Of a DNA stretch of 64,000 nt, positions 18,212 to 27,290 are shown piece after piece. Within the stretch, counting starts at the first letter, position 1. Every line of letters begins with the position of its first letter. Origin of the DNA: Bacteroidota bacterium (GTDB taxonomy: Bacteria > Bacteroidota > Bacteroidia > Cytophagales > Cyclobacteriaceae); NCBI GenBank assembly GCA_022567155.1, contig JADFHN010000002.1, forward strand, positions 53,376 through 117,375. Reading direction: 5' to 3'. The notes beneath the pieces were generated by a model. That model was not told where the DNA came from. It was given only the letters and a program-made list of their open reading frames with translations, and searched no databases. The translations under genes and the position numbers were made by a program.

Positions 18212-18321
18212 ATCCTGACCGGTATCGCCGGTTGGTCTGGATCACGGTTCATATGGAAGTTTCGGTAAATATCCTGAATGGGTTATATTAGCAGATTAAT
18301 TCACCTGAAAAATATAAAACC

Positions 18322-18876
18322 ATGAAAAAACTAACCTTATTTTTATTCCTTGTTTTGATGATATCCTCCGTTTCTTATGCACAATCTTTACGTGGACTGG
18401 ATAAAAGCCCATTGGACAACGCATATTTTCCTGACAATTTTGCACACGACCGTAAACCGGGGGAGAAGGCAGTCTTACGGGTTACCTACAGCAGGCCACA
18501 GAAGAAAGAACGTGATGTGTTTGGCGGCATTGTGCCGTATGACAAAGTATGGCGCACGGGAGCCAACGAAGCTACGGAAATAATACTTTATCAGGATGTA
18601 AAATTTGTCGACAAAAAGCTTAAAGCCGGCAGTTATTCCCTGTTTACTATCCCCGGCGAAAAAGAGTGGACCATAATCTTTAATTCTGACCTGGATTATT
18701 GGGGCGCTTATAGCTACAATCCGGAGAATGATGTGCTGAGGATATCGGTTCAAACAGGAACACTTGATGAGGTTGTGGAGGCATTTACCATTCAGTTTGA
18801 AAAGAAAGACGAAGGCACAGCGGTAATGAAGCTTGCCTGGGATCAGACATTGGTTGAGTTACCGTTCAGTTATTGA
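18322..18876 (+). CDS. DUF2911 domain secreted protein
   Basis: A 184-residue protein with a signal peptide (about residues 1-20, ending SVSYAQ). The mature part matches the DUF2911 pattern: VLRVTYSRPQKKERDVFGG, VPYDKVWRTGANEATEI, LKAGSYSLFTIPGEKEWTII, FNSDLDYWGAYSYNPENDVL and a final MKLAWDQTLVELPF. DUF2911 proteins are periplasmic or secreted proteins common in Bacteroidota with no assigned activity. A 15-bp perfect stem-loop (18901-18933) lies 24 bases after the stop and probably marks the transcript end. Confidence 0.88.
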   Translation: MKKLTLFLFLVLMISSVSYAQSLRGLDKSPLDNAYFPDNFAHDRKPGEKAVLRVTYSRPQKKERDVFGGIVPYDKVWRTGANEATEIILYQDVKFVDKKLKAGSYSLFTIPGEKEWTIIFNSDLDYWGAYSYNPENDVLRISVQTGTLDEVVEAFTIQFEKKDEGTAVMKLAWDQTLVELPFSY

Positions 18877-18900
18877 CAGAAGAAAGAATACGTATAGTCA

Positions 18901-18933
18901 AGTAATGGCATGACTTCGAGTCATGCCATTACT
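18901..18933. terminator. Perfect 15-bp stem-loop between convergent genes
   Basis: AGTAATGGCATGACT, a TCG loop, then AGTCATGCCATTACT: every base pairs. It sits between the converging DUF2911 and PIG-L genes and could end both transcripts. There is no T-run on either side, so it is not a classical intrinsic terminator; it may instead block 3' exonucleases. Confidence 0.5.
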
Positions 18934-18977
18934 GATCAAAGCGAATTATCGGACTTTATCTTATTTTCTGAATAAAG

Positions 18978-19844
18978 TCATTTAATCATAGGGAAAAGCC
19001 GTCTTATTTCCTCATCATCCGGTTGTTTTCCGTATTCACAGATTTCAAAGGCTTCTGCATGTTTTACAACAGCAGCTTTTTTTCCATACCATTTTTCAAG
19101 CGATTTCCTTATTGCTTCGTCAATAGGTACGTCTCTCCATTTTTTTAGCCAATTAATCCGGTCTTCTTTGCCGGCCGGCACCTGGTCTGCTAATCCTCCG
19201 ATCCAGGGTAACCATTCGTAGAATTGTGAAACATGGGCGTCCAGTCCGGAAAATTTCTTCTCATATGTGGCGTCGATGTCGATGGCAATATCGGGGCGGA
19301 ATGGATTAGGCCTCTGGAAATGATCCTGGAAATATAGAAACACGGGGTTCTTTTTCAGAGGAGGTGTATCAGGGGCAACATTGGGCACTGCCACCATATA
19401 AGCTGCATCCTGCACCAGCATACCAGTATATCTGTGATCGGGGTGATAATCGTTCGGACGCGGTGCAATCACAATATCTGCATTCCATTCACGGATTTTG
19501 CGAATGATCTGCAACCGGACATTCAGGCTGGGAACAAGTTCACCATCGTGGTTATCAAGCACTTCATATTCAACACCTAACCTGCGTCCTGATTCCTGAG
19601 CTTCTGCCCGCCGGCGTTTTGCCAGTGCGCCACCTCCCTGCGATTGATGGCCTGCATCACCGTTTGTTACCGATATAAATTTGACAGCATGCCCCATTTC
19701 TGCAAATAATGCCGCCGTACCTCCGGATTTACTATCACAATCATCCGGATGCGCTCCGATCATAATAATCCTTATTTGATCCTGTGCTTCCGCATACTCA
19801 ATAAATACGAGTATGAAACTGAAATAAATTAGATATTTTGCCAT
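18978..19844 (-). CDS. PIG-L family N-acetylglucosaminyl deacetylase-like secreted protein
   Basis: A 288-residue protein with a signal peptide (about 1-20, ending EYAEAQ). The zinc motif HPDDCD (MIGAHPDDCD) and the second histidine motif (APRPNDYHPDHR) are both in place, as in the PIG-L/LmbE/BshB family of zinc deacetylases acting on N-acetyl sugars. Other family members make bacillithiol or mycothiol intermediates, but an exported copy more likely acts on periplasmic glycans (inference). The start is divergent from the CBM9-like gene, so the two may share a control region of about 60 bases. Confidence 0.85.
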   Translation of the reverse strand: MAKYLIYFSFILVFIEYAEAQDQIRIIMIGAHPDDCDSKSGGTAALFAEMGHAVKFISVTNGDAGHQSQGGGALAKRRRAEAQESGRRLGVEYEVLDNHDGELVPSLNVRLQIIRKIREWNADIVIAPRPNDYHPDHRYTGMLVQDAAYMVAVPNVAPDTPPLKKNPVFLYFQDHFQRPNPFRPDIAIDIDATYEKKFSGLDAHVSQFYEWLPWIGGLADQVPAGKEDRINWLKKWRDVPIDEAIRKSLEKWYGKKAAVVKHAEAFEICEYGKQPDDEEIRRLFPMIK

Positions 19845-19903
19845 GGAATTAGTAAATTATGTTCTTTCTAAAATTAGTTCTGATTTGGTTAAAAAAAAAT
19901 ATC

Positions 19904-20620
19904 ATGATGAATCTTTTGTTTGTTTCTTTATTTTTAATTGTAATGTCACCATATCCTATGCAGGAAACCAGGGAAAGTACAACATTAATAGCTGGCTACA
20001 CGAATGATTTTGACATTACCGGCAATGGCAGCGCCGGTAACTGGAAGAACGCGGAATGGGTACCACTGCCGCAGCGTAGTTTTGAGGGGATCAAAAAGGA
20101 AACAAGGGCAAAAATCATGTACTCCGAAACAGGATTGTATTTTCTGTTTTTGTGTGAGGATGAGCAACTTACAGCCACAATGACAGAGGACAATGCAGAC
20201 CTGTGGACTGAGGATGTTATTGAAGTATTCCTATGGACGGATGAGAATTATCCCCTTTACTTTGAATATGAGCTTTCCCCGCTGAATTACCAATTACCTC
20301 TTTTGATTCCAAATTTTGACGGCAGGTTTCTTGGCTGGATACCCTGGCATTACTTTGGGGACCGTGTGATCAGGCATGCCACAAGTGTGCAGGGAGGATC
20401 GAAAGAGTCACATTCTGAGATCACTTCCTGGATGGGAGAATTTTTTATTCCCTATGCTATTCTTGAACCGTTGAATAATGTCCCCCCCAAGAAAGGCGAT
20501 AAATGGAGACTGAACATGTACCGTATGGATTATGATACAGGCCACTCAACCTGGTCATGGCAACCTGTGGAAAAGACCTTTCACGAATACCAAAAGTTCG
20601 GGACGCTGCAGTTTGAATGA
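19904..20620 (+). CDS. Secreted CBM9-like (carbohydrate-binding family 9-like) protein
   Basis: About 238 residues with a leader (MNLLFVSLFLIVMSPYPMQ). The mature part reads as one CBM9-like beta-sandwich: WKNAEWVPLP, TRAKIMYSETGLYFLFLCED, EDVIEVFLWTD, YFEYELSPLN, SWMGEFFIPYAIL, WRLNMYRMDYD and a closing WSWQPVEKTFHEYQKFGTLQF. This domain binds sugars in some enzymes, but stand-alone copies in Bacteroidota have no proven role. ATG at 19904 gives a better signal peptide than ATG at 19859, which would add 15 residues and nearly touch the divergent PIG-L gene. Its neighbour 20766-22913 begins with the same kind of domain. Confidence 0.8.
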   Translation: MMNLLFVSLFLIVMSPYPMQETRESTTLIAGYTNDFDITGNGSAGNWKNAEWVPLPQRSFEGIKKETRAKIMYSETGLYFLFLCEDEQLTATMTEDNADLWTEDVIEVFLWTDENYPLYFEYELSPLNYQLPLLIPNFDGRFLGWIPWHYFGDRVIRHATSVQGGSKESHSEITSWMGEFFIPYAILEPLNNVPPKKGDKWRLNMYRMDYDTGHSTWSWQPVEKTFHEYQKFGTLQFE

Positions 20621-20765
20621 ATGGGCGAACCAAAGTTCGGGAAAAACCTCCTTCACTCCGTGCCAGGTTTATTCCCCACTTCGAATGGTGTGAGTTTGAA
20701 CGTTAACCTTAATTAGCTGCAAATGGTTTGATGGTCCACGGCTGCTCTACCAAATAAAAAGTACT

Positions 20766-22913
20766 TTATAAACTAAACCAGTACGAAATCTTTAAAACCA
20801 GCGCCCTGTTTTTTACCTTAAACGTATCAGTGAAGTAGTTATCGGTATATACGATAAACAAGTCAGAGACGGGTGCAAACCGCCATTGAAATCTCGTATT
20901 AATGTTCGTATTATTGATCTGATTATTGTATTGCACCCAGGTGGTAAGGAAAATCTTATTGGTGAATGTAATATCAAATTTTGGACCAATAAGGAGTATA
21001 GTTGAGTTGTTGGATTCTTTTTCGAAAGTAAGCCGGTTATAATCCATTTCCAGTGAAATGCTTCCAAAGGGCTGAAACCGGTAGCCTATACCGGTCTGTA
21101 AATTCTCTCGTTTACCATTATAAAATCCGCCGTAACTGAATTTTAAATTGTAGGTGAAAAGCTTTCGTTTGTCTGAAGTGATGCTGGCTCCAAGGGTTCT
21201 GTAGTTATATTCAGATCCGGTTGCCAAGGTATCTTTACCGCTGTTGGTAGGGTCGAAAGGTTCGGTCAGTTTTATATAATTTTCTTCATATTCAATGGAA
21301 TAACTTGCGGTGTTAAGTAGTAAAAGTTCGTACTGAAAGGTCATTTTGTAATCGGTAAATCCCCAGCCAGAGGTGAAAATAAAATCGTTACGCATTAACG
21401 GCCCATGACGGTTTACCACAGTTGATTTGGGGTACCAGGCGTAACCTACATCAGGATTAAGTAGTGTGTAACCTGTGCGCGGGACAAAACCGACTTCAGC
21501 CACATAATCCTCACCTATATAGCGATGCTCCCACTCAAATTCCAGGTTCTGTCCCCGATATCCAATTTCCAATGCATGAGCTATATCCTTACTGTCCGGA
21601 GTGAATGAGCCATGAAGGAACACTTTTCCCTGCCAAAGGTTATTATCAGTGAAAAGGTTGAAATCCACACCGGCCATCCGGTTCCGCTCGTTGTGCAATG
21701 TATCAGCCGGGTTGTGATCAAGTGCGTTGCGATCCACATAGAGGAAAGCCAGGTTTGACCTGCTAAAAACCTGGCGTTGTACGGCAGCAACCAGGTAGTT
21801 CTGTGCCGGAAAACTAGCGCTGTCCACCCGGGAAGTAATCATATCCATAATGCCTATTCTCCAGTCCTTATTAATCTTACCACTCAACCTGGCGCCGGCG
21901 ATGATGGGGCTTTCCAGCCCAATTCTTCGTGAGAAAAACGGGCGGGTATTTCTGTCTCCAAAGTTTGCAAACAAGTCGCTGTTTTCGAGGAAAAATTGCC
22001 GTTTTTCCGGGAAGAATAGTTCAAACCGGCTAAGATTTGTTATTTGCCGGTCAACTTCAACCTGGGAAAAATCCGGATTAATGGTAAGATCCAGGTTGAG
22101 GGATGATGTAATACCAATTTTGGCATCCAATCCTGCGTCAAATTCATATTGTGTATCGCTTGTTTCCGTCTCTTTAAGAATCTGGCTTGTGATAAATGGA
22201 ATCAGCGAAATGTTAGGCCCGGCGGGAGGGGGCGGCTCATCCCATTGCAACGACCCGGCGAAGGCAAGGGAGGCAGTCGGGAATTGCCTGGGTACAGGGG
22301 CCCAGGCTGACTTTTCATTTCGTTTAATGTCCAGCCTGCTGAAATTGATACCCCAACGATCAATTCCCTTTTTGTACCGTATCGTTTTAAAAGGTATTGC
22401 AAATTCATGGATATGCCTTCCATCTTCTTTTACCAGCATTGATTCCCATTTATTGTCCCATTCGAGTCCAACATTACCTCCATCCGACTGAAGGCCATCC
22501 CATTGTGCGCCTGCTGCTGATGATCCAAAGGAAAATCCGTTGGTTTTGTCCTGAAATGGATCAATAAATACGAGGAAGTTGTCATTTTTCCCAAATTCAA
22601 AATCTCTTCTCAGGGAGGCGATGATATTGTCACCTGGAAGCGGATCCCAGCAAATAATTGCCATGTAAAAATTTTTGTCATCGTAAGTCATCATAACCTC
22701 CGTTTTTGTCTCTGCATACCCCGTATCCATGGGTAACACCCGGAAAAAGTCCTTCGCAATGTCTGCAACTTTCCATGATCCTTCATCAAGAACTCCATTT
22801 ACTACTATCTGATCGATTGATTTGGTGATCTTAAGAACGTATTCTTCCGAATTTTGTGCAATACCTGCACTAATTATGAAAAGACAAATAAGGAAGGCGA
22901 AAAGTGCTTTCAT
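20766..22913 (-). CDS. DUF5916 outer-membrane protein with N-terminal CBM9-like domain
   Basis: A 715-residue protein with a signal peptide (about 1-20, ending ISAGIAQ). Residues about 25-215 form a CBM9-like domain (DQIVVNGVLDEGSWKVADIA, MMTYDDKNFYMAIICWDP, FLVFIDPFQDKTNGF, EFAIPFKTIRY, WGINFSRLDIK). The rest is the DUF5916 part, rich in alternating strands (LDLTINPDFSQVEVDRQITN, FELFFPEKRQFFLENSDLF), ending in an aromatic strand LVLKISYWFSL typical of an outer-membrane barrel. Neither substrate nor transport role is known. It is convergent with the CBM9-like gene at 19904-20620. Confidence 0.88.
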   Translation of the reverse strand: MKALFAFLICLFIISAGIAQNSEEYVLKITKSIDQIVVNGVLDEGSWKVADIAKDFFRVLPMDTGYAETKTEVMMTYDDKNFYMAIICWDPLPGDNIIASLRRDFEFGKNDNFLVFIDPFQDKTNGFSFGSSAAGAQWDGLQSDGGNVGLEWDNKWESMLVKEDGRHIHEFAIPFKTIRYKKGIDRWGINFSRLDIKRNEKSAWAPVPRQFPTASLAFAGSLQWDEPPPPAGPNISLIPFITSQILKETETSDTQYEFDAGLDAKIGITSSLNLDLTINPDFSQVEVDRQITNLSRFELFFPEKRQFFLENSDLFANFGDRNTRPFFSRRIGLESPIIAGARLSGKINKDWRIGIMDMITSRVDSASFPAQNYLVAAVQRQVFSRSNLAFLYVDRNALDHNPADTLHNERNRMAGVDFNLFTDNNLWQGKVFLHGSFTPDSKDIAHALEIGYRGQNLEFEWEHRYIGEDYVAEVGFVPRTGYTLLNPDVGYAWYPKSTVVNRHGPLMRNDFIFTSGWGFTDYKMTFQYELLLLNTASYSIEYEENYIKLTEPFDPTNSGKDTLATGSEYNYRTLGASITSDKRKLFTYNLKFSYGGFYNGKRENLQTGIGYRFQPFGSISLEMDYNRLTFEKESNNSTILLIGPKFDITFTNKIFLTTWVQYNNQINNTNINTRFQWRFAPVSDLFIVYTDNYFTDTFKVKNRALVLKISYWFSL

Positions 22914-23131
22914 TAAGATCCAAAATAAAATAACCTGGGGTCCTATAATTTATTTTGTCAAATATAAAATGGAGACACCAATAACTCATTTCGGAAGGGT
23001 ATTGTTTTGCAATCATTCTTCAAATAATTCACTACACATTGTAGTCCCTGGTCTATTTAATAGCGAAATCATGCTGATTTTATCCCACTGGATAATTATA
23101 TTTAGGCAGGTATCAGAAATAAGCTGTAAAT

Positions 23132-24076
23132 ATGAGAAAATTAAAAGTTGCTGTTGCTCAATTTGAACCCAAAGACGGAGATAAAGCTTATAATCTTGCA
23201 GTTATTGAAAAACTGACAGCCACTGCAAAAGAGGCCGGCGCGGAAGTGATAAGTTTTCATGAAATGTCTGTTACCGCTTATACTTTTTTTAAAAATCTGA
23301 ATTTTGATGAAGTGGCTCGTTTAGCCGAAAGTGTGCCAGGCGGAAGCAGCACCCAAAGACTCATTAAAATCTCAAAAAAGTACGACATTCCGATATTGGC
23401 AGGATTTGCTGAAATTGAGGATGGAAAAATTTACAACACATATGTATGCGTAAACAATTCAGGTGTGATTGCAAAATATCGAAAAATTCATCCGTTCATC
23501 AGCCAATACATATCAGCAGGTACAGAATATGTAGTATTTGACCTTAAAGGGTGGAAATGCGGGATACTTACATGCTATGATAATAATGTGATAGAAAATG
23601 TGAGGGCAACGGCTATATTGGGGGCTGAAATTATTTTTGCGCCGCACGTAACCATGTGCACACCATCACCGATGCCGGGTAGCGGATATGTTGACGGTAA
23701 ACTTTGGCAAAAAAGACATGTAGATCCTGGCCCGCTGAGAAGAGAGTTCGACGGGCCAAAAGGCCGAGGCTGGTTGATGCGATGGCTTCCTGCCAGGGCG
23801 TATGATAATGGTGTTTATTATGTGTTTACAAATCCAGTCGGATACGACGGGGAGCATCTTAAAAATGGTAATTCCATGATTTTGGATCCATTCGGTACAG
23901 TGCTGACGGAAATCAAGAGTTTTGATAATGAAATAGCCGTAGCCACTGTTACATCCGATAAACTGACACTTGCGGGAGGGTGGAGATATAAAAATGCCAG
24001 GAAACCTGAACTATACAGAGATATTATCGGTGCAGAACATAATTCTGAAACCAAACCAATCTGGTTGTCTGAATAA
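23132..24076 (+). CDS. Nitrilase-superfamily amidohydrolase
   Basis: A 314-residue cytosolic enzyme with the nitrilase catalytic triad: Glu44 (SFHEMSVTAY), Lys118 (KYRKIHPF) and Cys148 (GILTCYDNNVIE). The last motif and the region RGWLMRWLPARAYDNGVYYV point to a branch that hydrolyses a C-N bond of an amide or carbamoyl compound, but I cannot name the substrate. It is close to N-carbamoyl-amine amidohydrolases in layout. Transcribed alone; the sequence TATATTTAG about 33 bases upstream resembles a -7 box. Its last 50 bases are read in reverse by a decayed frame at 24024-24308. Confidence 0.85.
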   Translation: MRKLKVAVAQFEPKDGDKAYNLAVIEKLTATAKEAGAEVISFHEMSVTAYTFFKNLNFDEVARLAESVPGGSSTQRLIKISKKYDIPILAGFAEIEDGKIYNTYVCVNNSGVIAKYRKIHPFISQYISAGTEYVVFDLKGWKCGILTCYDNNVIENVRATAILGAEIIFAPHVTMCTPSPMPGSGYVDGKLWQKRHVDPGPLRREFDGPKGRGWLMRWLPARAYDNGVYYVFTNPVGYDGEHLKNGNSMILDPFGTVLTEIKSFDNEIAVATVTSDKLTLAGGWRYKNARKPELYRDIIGAEHNSETKPIWLSE

Positions 24077-24091
24077 GTCCAACGTAAGGTA

Positions 24092-24308
24092 GTCTTTCAA
24101 AAGCATTGTAATCGGGTTTTTCCAATGCTACATCCCTACGCGTGGAGTCCGGAGTTTCCGGCTTTTCATTTTCCTGGCTGTAAACATTTTGGAATGCAAA
24201 TAAGATTAAGAGCGTAAAAAGATGAAATAATTTAACGCTATGTATAATAAATGGATCAGTTTTCAGGGCGTGTGGAAAGTATTTTACTTTTAAAGAAAGG
24301 ATTATCAA
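24092..24308 (-). pseudogene. Possible remnant of a secreted protein gene
   Basis: The minus strand holds a signal-peptide-like stretch (KLFHLFTLLILFAFQNVYSQ) followed by a proline and charge-rich piece (ENEKPETPDSTRRDVALEKP) and DYNAFERLPYVGL. No ATG precedes it; only a TTG at 24308. The frame runs into the 3' end of the nitrilase gene and stops there at 24024. It looks like the 5' end of a lost gene, but it could also be chance. Confidence 0.3.
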
Positions 24309-24351
24309 TTCATTTTTTTCCTAATCTAATTCATATTTTTATATTTAAACA

Positions 24352-25647
24352 ATGGAAACAGATTCGAACCTTATATTAAAAGATACGGAACAGATAACCG
24401 GAGTATCTGAAAATCTCATTGCGAAATTTCAACGCGTCCGAAAAATTACAGAAGAACTTTGCAAACCTCTGAGGATTGAAGACTATGTGGTTCAGCCTGT
24501 CGTGGATGTGAGTCCACCAAAATGGCACCTGGCGCATACAACCTGGTTTTTTGAAGAACTGGTGCTTACAAAATTTAAAAATGAATACCGGGTGTTTGAT
24601 AAAAACTACGGCTATTTGTTTAACAGCTACTATGAAAGCGTAGGTGAGCGTGTGCTCCGGCCACACCGGGGTTTTCTTACCCGCCCGACGGTTAAGGAAA
24701 TATATGCGTTCAGAAAATATGTGGATGACCATATGCTTGAGTTTCTGTCAGGGAAGAAATTGGATAACGCCATACGTATGTTAATTGAATTAGGGCTTAA
24801 CCATGAACAACAGCATCAGGAACTTCTGATCACTGACTTGAAATATATACTCGGGCACAATCCCCTGTTTCCGGTCTATTTAGAAAAAAACAGAAGCCAT
24901 AAACAAGATGCAAATAATGAATTTACTTATTTGGAGATAGGAAAAGGTATTTATGACATCGGGCACCGGGGAGCTGATTTTTGTTATGATAACGAGTTGG
25001 GGAGACATAAAGTGTATCTGCATGCATTCAAAGCTATGGACAGGCTTGTAACCAATGGTGAATACCTCGGGTTTATGCAGGACGGAGGCTACCACGACTT
25101 CAGGTGGTGGTTTTTGGAAGCCTGGGACTGGGTAAACCAACTCGAAACCAAAGCGCCGATGTACTGGCATAATATAGAAGGTAAATGGCACAACTATACA
25201 CTTTCCGGTTTGCGTGTGGTTGATCCTGATGAACCTGTAACACACGTCAGTATGTTTGAAGCGGAGGCTTTTGCCCAATGGAAAGGAAAGCGTTTACTTA
25301 CTGAATTTGAATGGGAAGCCCTCGCAAATAAATACACCGGAGCCGCAACGGATGCCGGATTTGTTGACAACCGGGTATTTCATCCGGAGGCAAGATCAGG
25401 AAGCTCAAATCAGTTGCTGGGAGAAACCTGGGAGTGGACCAACAGCGCATATCTTCCGTATCCTTTTTATAGCAAGGCAGAAGGCGCCGTGGGTGAATAC
25501 AACGGGAAGTTTATGATAAACCAGATGGTGCTGCGTGGTGGTTCCTGTGCCACTTCAAAAGATCATATCCGGCTTACCTACAGGAATTTCTTTCATCCTC
25601 ATTTACGCTGGCAGTTTACCGGAATCCGGCTGGCAGAAAATCTTTAA
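24352..25647 (+). CDS. egtB: Ergothioneine biosynthesis protein EgtB (hercynine oxygenase)
   Basis: A 431-residue enzyme with an N-terminal DinB-like helical domain and a C-terminal formylglycine-generating (FGE/SUMF) domain. Likely non-haem iron ligands are His62 (HLAHTTWFFEE) and His151/His155 (GLNHEQQHQELL). C-terminal signatures include RLLTEFEWEAL, LGETWEWTNSAYLPYPFY, VLRGGSCAT and RNFFHPHLRWQFTGIRLA. EgtB uses O2 to join hercynine to a thiol (gamma-glutamylcysteine or cysteine) and form a sulfoxide. The thiol donor cannot be decided here; no gshA or egtC is present in the window. egtD follows 170 bases downstream on the same strand. Confidence 0.9.
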   Translation: METDSNLILKDTEQITGVSENLIAKFQRVRKITEELCKPLRIEDYVVQPVVDVSPPKWHLAHTTWFFEELVLTKFKNEYRVFDKNYGYLFNSYYESVGERVLRPHRGFLTRPTVKEIYAFRKYVDDHMLEFLSGKKLDNAIRMLIELGLNHEQQHQELLITDLKYILGHNPLFPVYLEKNRSHKQDANNEFTYLEIGKGIYDIGHRGADFCYDNELGRHKVYLHAFKAMDRLVTNGEYLGFMQDGGYHDFRWWFLEAWDWVNQLETKAPMYWHNIEGKWHNYTLSGLRVVDPDEPVTHVSMFEAEAFAQWKGKRLLTEFEWEALANKYTGAATDAGFVDNRVFHPEARSGSSNQLLGETWEWTNSAYLPYPFYSKAEGAVGEYNGKFMINQMVLRGGSCATSKDHIRLTYRNFFHPHLRWQFTGIRLAENL

Positions 25648-25817
25648 TTACACGATAATCCTGATATACATCCGGAACTTATTTCAAATCATTTTAGTTG
25701 AACAAATTATTTATAACCTAATCTGACACATTCATATAAACCTTACGCATTACCTGTGAATTGCCCTGTTTACCAGATTGAAATATTTATAAGATCCAAC
25801 GTCCGGGTCATACGATC

Positions 25818-26762
25818 ATGAATTTTGCACTCGATGTAATGACGGGATTGTCATCAGAAAAGAAGTTTCTTTCATCGAAATACTTTTATGATGAAGCAGG
25901 AGATAAGCTGTTTCAGCAGATTATGGAACTGGACGAATACTATCTCACAAAATGCGAATTTGAGATACTTGAATCGCACAAAGATAACCTGCTGGAGAAA
26001 TTCAGCAATCACAGGATGCCGTTTCAATTGGTGGAATTTGGGGCGGGCGACGGGATGAAAACAAAAATCCTGATCAGCCATTTTATAACCGCCAGGGCCG
26101 ACTTCAGTTACCTGCCGATTGATATTTCCATACATGCGCTGGATAACCTGATGTGCGATCTCAACCGGACCTATCCTGATTTACAGGGCCAGGCAATCAA
26201 CGGGGATTATTTTCAGGGGCTCAGGACATTGAATGGCGCGATTCCTAAAGCCATATTGTTTCTCGGGTCTAATATCGGCAATTTCAGTCCGCTGAAAGCC
26301 AGAGATTTTTTGACAGAAATGCGCGATTGTATAAGTGTAAATGATAAAATCCTGATTGGATTCGACTTAAAAAAAGATCCGGAAGTGATCAGGAAAGCGT
26401 ATAACGACTCCAAAGGAATCACACGCGCATTCAACATGAACCTGCTCAAAAGGATTAACACTGAACTCGAAGGTGAATTTATAATTGAAAATTTTGAACA
26501 TATACCCACCTATAATCCGGATACGGGCGCGGCAAAGAGTTATCTGGTAAGTACCACTGACCAGACGGTTTATATCGGAAAACTTAAGCGAAAATTCAAA
26601 TTCGTAGCCGGAGAGAAGATATTTATGGAAATATCCCAAAAGTACGACATGGATGATATTGCTGATCTGGCCCGTTGGTCAGGTTTCCGGATTGCAGCGA
26701 ATTATTATGATGATAAAAAGTACTTTGTTGACTCGTTATGGGAACCATTACCAAGCAGATAA
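25818..26762 (+). CDS. egtD: L-histidine N-alpha-methyltransferase EgtD
   Basis: A 314-residue SAM-dependent enzyme that trimethylates histidine to hercynine, the first step of ergothioneine synthesis. The opening SSKYFYDEAGDKLFQQIMEL and LDEYYLTKCEFEIL match the family, the SAM loop is EFGAGDGMKTKIL (about 73-85), and NGDYFQGL, LFLGSNIGNFSP and LIGFDLKKDPEVI follow in order. It pairs with egtB; the C-S lyase step (EgtE) is not encoded in this window. No other methyltransferase family fits as well. Confidence 0.92.
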   Translation: MNFALDVMTGLSSEKKFLSSKYFYDEAGDKLFQQIMELDEYYLTKCEFEILESHKDNLLEKFSNHRMPFQLVEFGAGDGMKTKILISHFITARADFSYLPIDISIHALDNLMCDLNRTYPDLQGQAINGDYFQGLRTLNGAIPKAILFLGSNIGNFSPLKARDFLTEMRDCISVNDKILIGFDLKKDPEVIRKAYNDSKGITRAFNMNLLKRINTELEGEFIIENFEHIPTYNPDTGAAKSYLVSTTDQTVYIGKLKRKFKFVAGEKIFMEISQKYDMDDIADLARWSGFRIAANYYDDKKYFVDSLWEPLPSR

Positions 26763-26803
26763 CCTCAAGGGTTTATTATTCTTTATATACAGAATACCGA
26801 TGA

Positions 26804-27237
26804 ACCAAGGTCACTTGGATTGTTAACATCCGAGCAAAACCAAATACAAGTTCAGAGATAATTCACAAAGCGGCTACCGGGGCTTGGTTTGAGATTATTG
26901 ATAAACAAGATGATTGGAAACTAGTTAAAATTGAGTCTTTTGTTAATGGATATATCAGACAGGATATGGGATCAATAAGCAATGTTCTTGTCTCTTCAAC
27001 AATCCGACATCGGTTTGACTCATTTCCATGGATGCGTTACGTGCTGATAGTTGGTACACTTGTTATCCTCATTATATGGATAAATTATTTAGGGAGGGTC
27101 GGCAGGAAAAGAAAAAAAGTTGAAATTTATTATAACATTAATGAAGAAATAACCAAACTATATGAAAAAATGAAAAATTTCTTTCCTCGTTTAAACAGTT
27201 GACATCATCCAAAAAGATTTGGGATGTTGCCAGTTAG
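26804..27237 (+). pseudogene. Decayed SH3b-domain membrane protein gene
   Basis: From base 26804 the frame reads TKVTWIVNIRAKPNTSSEII, HKAATGAWFEIIDK and DDWKLVKIESFVNGYIRQ, a bacterial SH3 domain, but a TGA lies directly in front and no start codon is available. The frame goes on through MRYVLIVGTLVILIIWINYL (membrane helix) and EIYYNINEEITKLYEK to a stop at 27202. A one-base shift near 27175 would extend it as KFLSSFKQLTSSKKIWDVAS to 27237, which suits a helical end. Lost start plus likely frameshift make this a pseudogene. Only its last 78 residues (from ATG 26966) could be translated today. Confidence 0.55.
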
Positions 27238-27290
27238 TTTATTGAAGCAGTTTATGTTCGTTTTGCAGAGATTGGGCTTGATTCTAGTCT

